DNA from: Ascaris suum
Lineage: Eukaryota > Nematoda > Chromadorea > Rhabditida > Ascarididae
Length of the DNA stretch: 64,000 bases
Assembly (NCBI GenBank): GCA_013433145.1
Contig: CM024170.1
Location: 3,367,459 to 3,431,458, forward strand
Direction: 5' to 3'
Shown here: in pieces, positions 25,601 through 37,600 of the stretch
Layout of the letters: each line of letters starts with the position of its first letter
Position numbering within the stretch: the first letter of the stretch is position 1
The notes under the pieces: model-generated
The model's input: only the letters and a program-made list of their open reading frames with translations
Database searches by the model: none
What the model was told of the DNA's origin: nothing
Program-made: the position numbers and the translations under genes

Positions 25601-28342
25601 TGTACCGGAAATTATTCCCCCACTTTCCCATCTCCTTCCCTCTCCCACCTTTGCAGGAAAAGAAGAGAAGAGGAATGCACTGAAGTTTTACTGTAACATA
25701 AAATCCAAAGTTTATTAATGTCCGTAAAAAGAAAGCTTGTACAAACCTGACCATCCATCAATCTCGTCCGGTTTCTCATGCCACTGCATACACGACGTCA
25801 AGAATTTCATTATACGTCGTTTTTCGATCATTCTGGAATTCAATAAAACCCACAATCTCTTTTATCGTGACGCAAAAAAAAAAAACTTCATTGATCATTT
25901 CATATCCGTGTTTCTCTGCACAATTCAAAGTGAACACATATCATTTGCTTCCATTGCAAGCATTCACCTCTTCCAAACAACACTGTTCTCCGATTTGCAT
26001 TCTAACCGCTCAATGAACGGAAATTTCCGTAGAAAATCTTTGAAGACTGAGAGGAATTGCTCTTTTCACTTCTCACAAAAATCTTCTACAGCTCACGCCA
26101 TTCTTTTGAATGAACAGGTCCACAATTCATACGGCAGCGTTCTACTAATAGCGACCTTCACATCCTTCGATCTGATAGACAATGTTAGCTGATGATATAG
26201 CCCTAATGTAAATATTTCAATAAATCTCAGACTGTATTGAACTATTATATTACTCACCGTTGAGGTAAATCTCTTCTCGATTCAGTTCTCATACCTCTTA
26301 AGGAATGCGCAATCGTTTCCCTCTTCACCTCTCCCTTCTCGGCTATATTTTTTGAAAAAAAATAATTGATGCAAAAGATATAATTCCTTTGAAAAGATAA
26401 TAGCATAAGCAACAAAATAACGTTTATAAAAGCACCTACGAGATAGCTTCGCTCTGAAATATTTCGCTCCGCGAACATGGTACCACCTGCAGTTCTTGAA
26501 GTGGTCCCTCAGCGTAATTCGCTTTCGCCGAAAGACATAAAAGTCTATTGACGCATTTGAATTCACAATATTTCGAGACTTCCGAGTCGCATATTACCTG
26601 CACCATTGCACCGCGTGATAGCAATACCTGAATTTATGAGCACACTTTCTAGACTTGGCAGCTTTTTGCATAAAGAACAAATTTTGTTTGCGGTTCTGAG
26701 TGACCTCTAGGGTCAGGTCACTTACACCCACAAAAAAAGGCTCCGCATTTCACAAAAAAAAAAACGAAAAAAAACGAAAAAAAAACCGCCGAAGCATCGT
26801 TCAAACTTGTTGGCCGGAAATCACCTGAATAGAAACAATCACCCTTCTCCACCAATTTTTTCATTACACAATATGGTGCCATACCTGAAGTAATCACTAT
26901 TTTCAAATATCTCAGCAAAGACAGCGAATCGAACGAAATATAAGGAAAAGTGAGTAAAACGCAACCTTTGGAAGAAGATCAATACTGAACCGCCGCCAAT
27001 TTCTTTCCATATCCCTTTTTATTGGATGATCACTCTCCATGTCACCGTTTTGCTCACTTTCGGTTGTATCAGGTTCTCTAAATGAACATCACAATGAATT
27101 AGATATGTTATCATAAGCGAATGCAAGGGAAGGTTGTTTTGCCCTTATATATTGCCCATTTCTCTATTCAATTCTAGGTAACTAGGCTTGGCTGCATGAA
27201 ATGTACCGGACTGCTGGGCTCTTCAAATGCACTGATGATGCAAACATTGTGCGAGAGGTAGTGAAATTTTCGTCAAATCTAGCATTTAAAAAAACAGTTA
27301 ATCTATTTTTTAAACAAACGGCAAACTTATGAGGATCCAATTATAGTAAGAGTTTATGGATTATTGCATCAATCAACTAACTATGGCTTCCAATCCCAAC
27401 TGAACAAAACTTTTTCATTTGCTGTCGAATTTGCAATAATAAATGGTTCACCGTTGCAGTCGTAAAAAAGGTAACTATTTCCTTCGTTCGTCTCAGGTGA
27501 AGTCCAATAATTGAGATCTTTTAAAAGTCGCTATCCATTAGTGCACATTTGGCATCAATGAACAGAAGCAATATGGAAGCATAAGACAATCCCTTTATAT
27601 CTCTTCAGACGATAAAGAATATAATCTCAGAAAATTCTGTGATTCTACGATAGTTATTCATGAAACACCTCGCAGATTCGACAATATGGCAATGAGAGGC
27701 TGCTAGACAGGGTTTCAAAAAAGCTAAAAATACGAACACTATGTGCCACTGCAAGTGGACATTTCCGATACTTTGATTCCGTCCGATCGGAATCAATTCT
27801 TCGGCATCTTCTAGTGTGATATCCGTATAGTCCCCTTCGGGGTCGGCGTCCATTTCTCTCTTCATTCGATCGACCCATTCGGCGATGGATTGCAGATGGA
27901 ATGACGACCACACACCTCCATAGTAATCATTTCTGAATCAAAACCATTGATTCAGTGTCTAACCAACGAAATGAAAATATGTTTTAAATGGGAAGCAATT
28001 AGTAACAACAAAAAAAGAAGCAATTAGTAAACACTATGGAATAGCTTACATCAGATATGGGAATTTCATGATGCGATATCTACTTAAGAACGATCGAAAT
28101 ATGAGAAAGAGTAAATCGAGAGGAGTGGGTTGTCGCCCTTGTCTTTCTCCTTTGCTTCCTTAATAATCCTTCTGTCTTTAAAAATGTTACCTGTAGAACA
28201 ATATAATAAGAGTTAGTAGTGCTCAGTGTTGAATGGAGACGCCCTTTGATGCTTCAGCGGTCCTATATCTGGAGGCCTACGAGGATACGGTTAGGAACTT
28301 CAAAGGAAGGAAGCATCGTCGAAAGGCGGTCTTAGAATATAT

Positions 28343-28412
<70 letters not shown>

Positions 28413-28789
28413 ATATATATATATATATATCGAGCGAAAGACGAGTTTTTTTATTGCGCCAAAACTCTCTTCATTACCCTGCATCGCAGTTTTCAATAAG
28501 ACTTTCAATCGCATCATAACCACTTACTCTGAATGCATTCCAACAAACCTCCCAAAGACTTTCCTGCAACATCGATGCCGTCCTATAAGCTAAGTCCCGG
28601 TCTATCACAACAAAACAAATTCCCTAGCACCTTCCCTGTATCATTGGAAAGGATATAAATAAAGTACCGATCAAGATGTAAAACGCTGAGTCCGGATCGT
28701 GCACATGCGGCCGCTATAATGGACTCAGGAAGACCCGTCCCCAGCACAACAACGTCCACATCGCTTGGCAGTGCCTCCTCACCACTCAT
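19659..28789 (-). CDS. rep-1: Rab escort protein (REP/choroideremia protein orthologue)
   Basis: Twelve exons: 28789-28668, 27932-27750, 27077-26966, 26627-26440, 25832-25747, 24752-24637, 23982-23804, 23066-22897, 22686-22593, 21573-21472, 20627-20482, 19778-19659; 538 codons plus stop, usual for invertebrate REP. REP binds newly made Rab GTPases and presents them to Rab geranylgeranyltransferase in the cytosol. The FAD-like N-terminus reads [17 protein letters not shown], followed by HLDRNDYYGG across intron 1. The GDI/REP blocks follow: [42 protein letters not shown], and [19 protein letters not shown]. The Cys-rich form of the last block is REP-like, not GDI-like. [10 protein letters not shown] and an acidic/Gln-rich tail ending QAEKR close it. 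Every junction is in phase once one T is dropped from the run at 22,955-22,958. The exon 2 donor (27,750) is the least certain. The ATG sits at the start of the family homology. Confidence 0.93.
20291..20307. repeat. Poly-C tract (about 17 C)
   Basis: A pure C run within the last intron-side region between the two final exons of the Rab escort gene (20,482 and 19,778). Confidence 0.9.
28336..28430. repeat. Interrupted (TA)n microsatellite
   Basis: About 95 bp of alternating TA, broken at intervals by an extra A (TAATA). It lies in intron 1 of the Rab escort gene. Confidence 0.95.
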
Positions 28790-31669
28790 ACGCGTTTCCT
28801 TTCAACGAAAACCATATCAGGCGTACAATTAGAAAAAAAAAAAATTGAGTAAGAGATGACGTGATGTTATGTATTACTTTCCGGCCGAACTCACTTCCAC
28901 ACATACGAATACCCTCTATGCCCTGAAAGGTGCCAATTAGGTCGGTCCACGGGTATGTGAATTTCTCAAAAATACCTCCTTGCAATCCATCGATAAACAC
29001 TCATCCCCTCCACCTTACAAACAATTCCCTTCTAATTTGATTTTCGGTAAGCAGCCCAAGAAGTCTGAAAACTTTTCACTCTCTCGTTGAATCACTCTGC
29101 CTCGTTATAATTGACTCTTCGACCACCCTATCAACTTACAACAGTTCGTTTCGATCTCGCTTAGATGGTTACCTAAGAAACAGAACGATGAGAGCAATAA
29201 AAATGCTCGAAAAGTATGGGGGGCAACAAAAGAAAATGAAACTGACTCCTTGCACCTCAATTTCACCTGGAAAAATAAAGCACCACCTCAACGGTAGGAA
29301 TTAGATACCTTCAAGCGGAATGAAAGATTTATTGTTTTCTCATTTCCGACAAGAAAAAAAAACCTATAGTATATATGTAATCGCATGAACGAAATGCCAT
29401 AAAAAACGCGAATAAAACATCTCCAATAGTTGAGCGTTTATTATTCATTATGTTAATATACAGATGATATGACCGGAAATAAAGCTGAATTTCTTAAGCA
29501 CCTGTGGGTTTCACATAAATTGCAATACGCTATCAAAAAAGGGATAAATCGAGGGATGATAGCGAATGCAACGCACCAATAGCACAACATATGCAATATT
29601 TCACTTTATAACCATGAAAGAGGTCGTACCTTCATTCTCCAACTCTAGACCCTTGTGTCGGGGCAATCAGCATCAACCCTGACCTCCCACCCAACCCTAT
29701 CCTATCGCACATAACAACAGTTACAGCAATCTAATAGCATAGCTGTGAAGGATTTCTGAATGCTCCAAATAACATCATCAAATATGTTTACGATAACAAA
29801 AAACGCACTGAGTTTGCAACCAGATCTTCCTTGCAATTAATGCCTCCCCCTCCCCTCCCCCCCCCATAAGCTGGAATTAAAAAAGAATAAGCCTAATATT
29901 CTGTGGTTCCATGAATTGCAGATCTTTGAGGATTAAAAATTCGAATAACCCGTCCAATTCCAGTAAACATGACTTAAACAGTGGCACTCAATGATAATAA
30001 ATGCAACTGGGGGCACATTTCTCAATAAAAAAGGCAACACAAGAGAACAGATAACAAGCAAAAAGGTGGAGAGGATGATAAGGAAAAAAGAGAGTGACAA
30101 AGAAAAGAGTATACAGATATGACTCAAGGACATATAGTTGTGAAAACGTTTCCCTACTCGAAAACGAAGATAATTAAATATACAATACCGCTGATAAGCG
30201 GATAAGGAGTTCCAACCTATAAAAGTCTAATGGTACCCACCCCATACCGTAAGGCAGGCAGGAAAGGCAACTGTATACGGTAATTTCGTGGCAAGAACAA
30301 CAACACTTACCACACAAAAAATATATCGTCACTATAAAAGCAATAAATAGAAGCACTTTCGGCAGACTACTGTAGACTGTATTACAGTAACGATAAGAGG
30401 AGCGTTCCTTGAAGGCAACTCAATCGAATCTTTTGCATAACTGAAAGGAAGGAAACTTATCGATACAACTAAAAAAGCAGAAACTTAGCACTCGAAGCTC
30501 AAAATTACTATAAAGGAACAAACACGTGCAGACATATGGGTTTGAAAATTTCTCGAGGGTCGCCTTCATCGTGTTTTCGCCTGAAGTGGGATAGTGAGAG
30601 TGAATACATACATCTGGAGCTCATATGAGGATGATGGGATATAAAAAATCGGAGATACTATTGCGACTTTTCACACCCTGTGGCATACCTTGACCGCCTA
30701 TCGAGGAGGAGTGAAGAAGGGAAGGGGCGGAAAGGAGGAGGGGGAGCGAAACCGACCGGATTCACTTATAAAGAGATGACTTCGACTATTTCAATGCCCT
30801 AGCTTCTTATTGCCCTCTTATTAAAGAAGGTGATACCCACCGTAGAGTTATTATCTGTTGTTAGTTCACTCAACAGGTCAACAATAACAATAAAACTGTA
30901 ATGATTAAAACTTCATTTTAACCAACAGAAATCAAAAGAAAGAGTAACAGAAAAAAAGTGATAACAAAATTAATAATCAAGTATTAAAAATTACTATAAT
31001 ATGCCGAAAGCAATGTCGCTTACTTACTCAACTTTCTACTGCGACTTTGCTTCATTACCAATAGGAAGCTCCCTAGGTTATGATAGCTAAATTACAATGG
31101 AAGGTCAAGATTTGAAACTTTTTTAGATAATAAGCTTGACTGAAAACGTTAGAAAAGGGTAATCAACCATTAGTGAATTTTTGTGCTTCAATATTTCAAA
31201 TAATTAATCTCAGCAGTTTTATGAACTGTCCCTCCAAAAATTAACACCCACAAAATCTTTTGAGTAGAATAAAAGAGCTTCTTTTAGAAGTCATTGCGAA
31301 AATAAATCTTTCTCTACCTTTATATCTACAGCCACTTTTGATATACTTTTATAACTAACAGCTCGTGTTAAATGCACCTATGTACAACGAGCAGTGAATT
31401 ATAGCGCCTTGAAAATATGCAAATCAGAAGCGCAGCAAGAGAAGGAAGATGGCTGACCAGTAGAGTGACCATCAACGCCTTCAAATTTTAAATAATACGT
31501 TGACAGGCGAAAGCACGTCATAATCAGAGTGATAGTAAGAAAAAGAAAATAGCATGAGATGGTAATTTCTGACGAGTGCTCATCTTCTCGAAATTTTCTT
31601 ACAACTTCCTCTCATATGCAACATCTGTCGAAAAGTAACCACACTGACTCCTTTAGCCTATATAAAAGT
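28790..31669. other. Intergenic region between the USP30 and Rab escort genes
   Basis: About 2.9 kb without a recognisable exon on either strand. It would hold the Rab escort promoter and the USP30 3' untranslated region. It contains C-rich tracts near 29,846-29,865 and scattered A-runs. Confidence 0.6.
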
Positions 31670-34600
31670 TTAGAGTGTGCGATTGCTCGGCAAAATCCTA
31701 TCGTAGAATAACATATAGGCTTCCGATGCGGCCACCTCCGAGTAGGTAACACGAGTTACCTGAAACTCTTACCTCATATACTAAATTCAATCAAACTTCT
31801 GATAAGAGACAAACAAAACGAAGAACACTCATGCTGGAGAATATTTACACCATATAAACTTAGGCTATAATTCCTGCACGAATATTCCACAATGAAAGTA
31901 TCGACTTATCAAAAAAAAAAAAAATAAGCTTCGATGCCATTCCGCATTTTCAGCAAAAATTCGAATTATTCCTAACGGCAACCTGAGAAAAAAAAAACCA
32001 TCGAGAGGAAAAACGATCGCTGATATAAAAACCGTTGCCAGTTTCTAGCAAGATTGTAAGAAAAAAATTCTTATCAATAGACACAATGGAATATAGTACC
32101 AACCTGTGAGTCACTAGTTTTATACCAGGCATTTTGATTATCAGCACCGATTCCCCGCCGATATGTATAAAATGGCCTGAATGTGGTTGACCAATATGCA
32201 CGATTACGGATCTCAGCTGATATTTGTACTTCAATAACCGCCTTTGTTTCAGCAAAAAATTGACGCCACTGAAAACAATGAAAATAATAAAATCTTCTCG
32301 TGATTAATCTTCTGCAGAACTTTCTATTCTCAAGTGGAACCGACTTTTTGGAAAAAAAAGCATTAGCAGTAGATAAATGCTGAGTTTCTGGGAGAAACAT
32401 TTCCCGGGAAGAACTTTCGGGAAACATTCCCCAGGGAAGAAATTTCAGAAAGCAATTTATATGACGCCCAGGTTCAGCAAAAAAAAGAGAATTTTGAACT
32501 GCTATCCAAGCAATCACATGTTATCTACTTAGAAAACCTGTTCGCGATCACACGTATAATGAAGGATCATAATTATAGAAGGCATTATATACCTGATTCT
32601 TGTACAATTCAACGGCAACAAAAAAGGTGACCAAATTATATGTTTCTATGATTAAATGGTTGTCAGATTGTCTAATAAAAATGCATGCTTAAATTTGGAG
32701 AGGTGAGGAGTAAAAACAAAGGGCGAGAGAACAAGAGAGAGAAGGCAGTGATGCAAAGAGATCCTCAAAAAGTGTGAGGGATAAATACTGTCTTTGACGC
32801 TTTCTGTGGACCTGTATAGACATAGAAATGCACTAAAACATGCAATGAGGACGCCCATTAAATCCACCAGAGGATATTCACCCTCCACAGTATTTTCAAT
32901 GAAAACAAAAATAATGTAAACTTACTCAACATGTGCATTTTGCAACGATTCAATTGTAGGTATCGCCGAAGCATCTGAATAGGTCGTGCTAGACGTTGCT
33001 CCACCTAGCACTCGAAACGCCGTTTCAGCGGTCACATGAACGCTCTCATCTTCTTTCCCCTTCAAATAAATGATACTTAAAACAAAGAGTTCAAAGTGAG
33101 CTAATAACTCTTTATAGTTTTATTTAAAACGAAATATTCAGTGTGGGTTCATTGAGAAATGAGTTGTTTATACTGGCCACTTATAACTGCTCTCTGTGAA
33201 AATACTTGCTTCACATATTTATATAATTGCTCCCTCAGCAATAGTCACTACCTCTACTCCTCGAACCACCTATAATGGAATAAATTCAGCAAAGAAGCCT
33301 CATTTGGAACTCATTATAAAGCATTTCCAAGTGATGCATTATAATCTTACATGTCGATGGATTAATTAACTGGAAGAAAAAAAAACAAACGTACCATCGT
33401 TTCTCGGTAGAAACAAAGGTCACGAACATCAAGAGTTTCGGGAAATGCAAAACGGTCTGCCTGCTTGAAGAGTGCCCCTGAGGGCAAATAGCCAACTCGT
33501 TCCACTCGTAGAATTAAACTTGCTGGCAGCTGCAAGAAAATCGTCCATCATTTAGTTGGGGAAAGAAGATGAGAACGTGAGCGTTCATTTCACTAGACTA
33601 GGTGTTCATTTCATTTCACTCATTAGTTCTGAACGATACTTCAAGTTCAATCTGCAAACCCAAAGGGAAAATCAGGAAAACCTGAAGTTCGGTCTATATT
33701 TAAATAGTGTGTTTTGAATCTGTTAAAAACAGTTGCTGGGAAGATGTTCGCAGGTAAGGAGCAAAGAATAATCAGAAAATGAGCAACATACGAAAGAAGA
33801 GCAAAAACAACATTAAAGACATTTATAAAAAATTTTATGCTTGCTGATAATTCTTCTGCGAAATCCCGAAAATTTTCAGTTCTTTACAGTGCCCTCCCCC
33901 CTCCTCATCGTCCGGTTGCAAAATAGATCCCGAAATTCTCGAAATTTACAGGAAATTCATCTCAATAAGAGTAGTTCATAAAAAAGTAGAAAAGGTGGCA
34001 AGGGTGTTAATGCGACTTAAATAATACAAGGCTTTTTTAAAGTCAGCATATTCTCCCATATCTCCGACTTCAAAAAAATTTACCCACTTATTACGACGAA
34101 ATTTTCCACTCTTCAAGTTGTCGTCGATGACCTTCCATGATAGCACATCAAACTTATCCCTCCACATTCCTTCTATTTTTCTTGTCCCTCAACAATAAAT
34201 AAAAATTAAAAAAAGGAAACCTTGCTGAAGCCCTGCTTCTTGACAAGACCGCTGCAAGTTTTATTTCTCATCTCAACACATCGATCACAAGATGCACCTT
34301 GGATTACTTCCGCACAGAAAAACTTGCGCAACAGAGTCTCAAGTGTTATCATCTATAAATGATAGCCTATATCAATAATATTCATATGAAACGACTGCAA
34401 CATCCAGCAAACGAACATCACAGCTGTATACGCCAAGAGTCTGCAGCTCAATAATAAAATTTTTAACTATAGGGCTCCGAATTTCTGCCTCGACCCGATC
34501 GCTGATCCTGGCTATGAATATGCCATCAAAAACACGGCATAGCTCGATGTCATGTGTTGTTTCGTTCGGAAATTTTTTGAAAACACTTACTGAACATATT

Positions 34601-37600
34601 TACAGTTAGAATTCTGAGGTTGAAGCATACATTTAGTTAAGAAAATTGGCTAGAAACTTCCCAATCCGATAGTGATTATATTTTTAATAATCAAGCTAAA
34701 GTAACATAAAACACTACACTATTAAAATATTCGATATAACATTATTCCGAAAAAAATACGATAAATCACCAATCTTTATGAGAATAACAATTGGTCATAC
34801 CTATTGCTGCGTCATAGAATTCCACTTCAACGTTGTGATCAATAAGAAAAACGATTTAAATCAACTTACCATCCCTGTGAAACGTTTTGGAATGGTCAGT
34901 GAGAGAACACAGAATTTATCTTGTCGTAATTTCTGAAAGGAGATCGAGCTAAAACGCTCTATTTGCTAATAGCGTAAAAAGAAACACCTCAGTTGATTAC
35001 TTCCCATTCTCCGCCCATAGACGGGAACGAATACTTCACCCCCACCAAGTAATAACTCCCTCTTTCTCTTTTCACTAAGGGTTCCCCTCCCCTAATATTC
35101 TACTGTTTTCCTGCAATTCTATCGATTGACGTGAACATCTATATAACTAGCCAGAATATAGAATAAAAGCACATGTTTTCTAAGCATTTAAAAAAAATAC
35201 CCTTAGGCTAGGGTCATAGACAAACGAGCAGAAAAGGAAGGAATATCCTTTCTAGCTTAACTCTGAAACTATATCACATAATCGCAATTCTTCTCTAAAT
35301 TTCTGATAGGTATTTAGATATATTCTCTCGGAAATATAAATATTCTCTCGTTATCTTCTCTATGAATAACACAGTCTAACTCCTACTGTAAACAAATCCT
35401 GATCCTCGTATTGGTCAGTGGTCACTTGCAAAAGCAGTTCTAAGTCTGCGATGTGGACAGTGCAAGACAAGAACCCGGTACGTTCTTTACTGACATGACT
35501 GATAAACAGGGGATAGAAAACTAGAATTGAGAGGGGAAGGAGAGTGTCTGCTGAAGAAGTCTCTCTTCCCCTATTACCCCTCGGACGGTTCCCTCTTTGT
35601 TACACCTATCCTACTTACCAGCTACACAAATTTTGCTGCAAAACTCTTCAGTTTTCGAATTAATCGCTAAATGCTAATCAAATCTAACCCGATAAAAAAT
35701 CTCGTTGCGAAAATATAGACTCTATTTAGTAAATATTTAAAAAACAAATAGAACTTCAACAAAATTTCAGTTATTTTTTTTGCGACACAAAATTACTTCA
35801 CAAATACTTTCAGTGCTGAAAAATGCTGCAAAATCGATAAATAAATAATGCAGAATACAGCACCCATCATTACGCCAACAGCTGCAATTTGCAATATTGC
35901 AGCAACAACTCCACCAAAATTCGCAACTGTTCAATTATCAAAAGTAAACCTTTTATAAGTGCATTCATCCAGAAAAAAAAAAAGCAAATTCGTTGCACTA
36001 GAAGCAAACCTTATAAGAGCATAATGCCTGACAACACTGTAGCTGAGTAGCAAGCATTCCCAAACATGGTGGTCTTGAACGCCGCTCATCTGCCACTGCC
36101 TTCTGCAAGCACCCTCCTCATACTTCTTCACTTTACAATCACCAGCATAACAATAAAATTTGGAAGTGGTTAATCATCATGAATCTAATCTGACCTGAAA
36201 TTAAATCGAAATATTCCAAAACCTTTATATTACCGAACACTAGGATTGGACGTCGTGGAAATTTTGCCTCAAAGCGACCCGACACGAAACGGCCTTCTAC
36301 ACACTCTCAAGGCGTCCCAAGCGTCGAGGATTTTCTTAAGATCCAAGGTACGCTCGGGAGGTCAGAAGACGGAACTCTTGGAGCTACAGCCGTCCAAGTC
36401 TTCGAGGCCGGAGCAATGTCAAAGAACACGTTTCACTGGCTTAAAACTTCTCAAGATTTTCGCCTACTGCCTCCTTCTCTATCTCCCTTTCGCAGTGCAT
36501 GCCTTTAGCTAATATTGCATTCGGGCAACATTATCACAGGTATATAACAGCTTGCAAAATGGCATTAATTTATTATACAATACAACAGTTTAATTAAGAT
36601 GTTCGTAACATGACGCCATTGTGAAGCATCGGTCACTAGTGTGTTTAGCAAATTTTCATATCATATTCTGTACCAACAACGTGATCGGAAAACTTTGTCG
36701 CCATTGCAGACATTCATCAGAGAAGGAGAGAAGAAAAGTGCTATACTGTATTTGCTATTTTTATTTCTTTCTTTAGGCGCCTAAAATCTCTTTTTTTCAA
36801 CATATTATGTAAGACTCCTCAGAAAGGGAAACGCCCCCTCCCCCTCTGGATTCTGCAACACGAATTTGACTTCGACGCACCAATTGTTCGAATACCTCGA
36901 GAAATGAAGCTCATTTAAAAGAACTCTTTGAAGCGAGAGAAATAATAACAAAATGTCAATGATGAAATCTGAAACCTCTCATCGAAGTTTTCTTCACTGT
37001 TAATTCTCAGAGTGGATAACTTGAAATATTCACTTATTCTGTTAAGACAGAGGAAATGAAATACAATGAATGAAGCCCGCCCAATACGCATTACAACGTC
37101 TGGATGCCGCTATGATACGGCTATGACTTGTGAAAACAATTGTACAAAGATTAATAAACAAACTAGAATGGAATTACCTTGATATGTTCGAAAGATAAAG
37201 CAGCTTGTGGTGACTGTGAGCCTGGATGACATCAGGAAGTTGTCCAATATCGATGCCTCCCTTCGGAACGACCAGATCTGACGAGGAGGTTATATGAGAG
37301 TAAGCACCGACGAGATCCTCTGAACTAGACGAATTGCCCACCTACAAGAATTATATGAATTTATTGCAAGAATGAGGAACGAATGAAATCGAAATGGGGA
37401 AGAAGTATGCAAGGAAGTGAAGAGAAAAATAATTTAATTCTTCGGCCGTTAATGGGAATTATCCCAATAAAGATGCAGCACAATTTCAACCATCTTGCTG
37501 TAACTCCTCGTTTTTGTAAGCGAATTTTTCACGATTCACCGTCATTTCATTTTAATTAATCACAACAGTTAGGTGACATTATGAACAATGAAGATTTCTG

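Noticed and set aside
26718..26918. Minus-strand open frame with a plausible donor in a Rab escort intron
   Set aside because: The flanking exons already join directly (DLLPK to VLLSRG) in phase and match the family; adding this segment would break the conserved block.
28779..29000. Open frame just upstream of the Rab escort ATG
   Set aside because: It overlaps the start region in another frame and shows no family motif.
32074..32517. Long minus-strand frame including TYRRG
   Set aside because: It is one half of the USP30 His-box exon read in the other frame because of the one-base deletion; upstream residues are intron.
35931..36131. Longer minus-strand frame over the USP30 exon at 36,010-36,073
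   Set aside because: It is in phase from an upstream CAG acceptor, but the residues do not match USP; the AAG acceptor at 36,073 gives the expected GMLATQLQCC segment.
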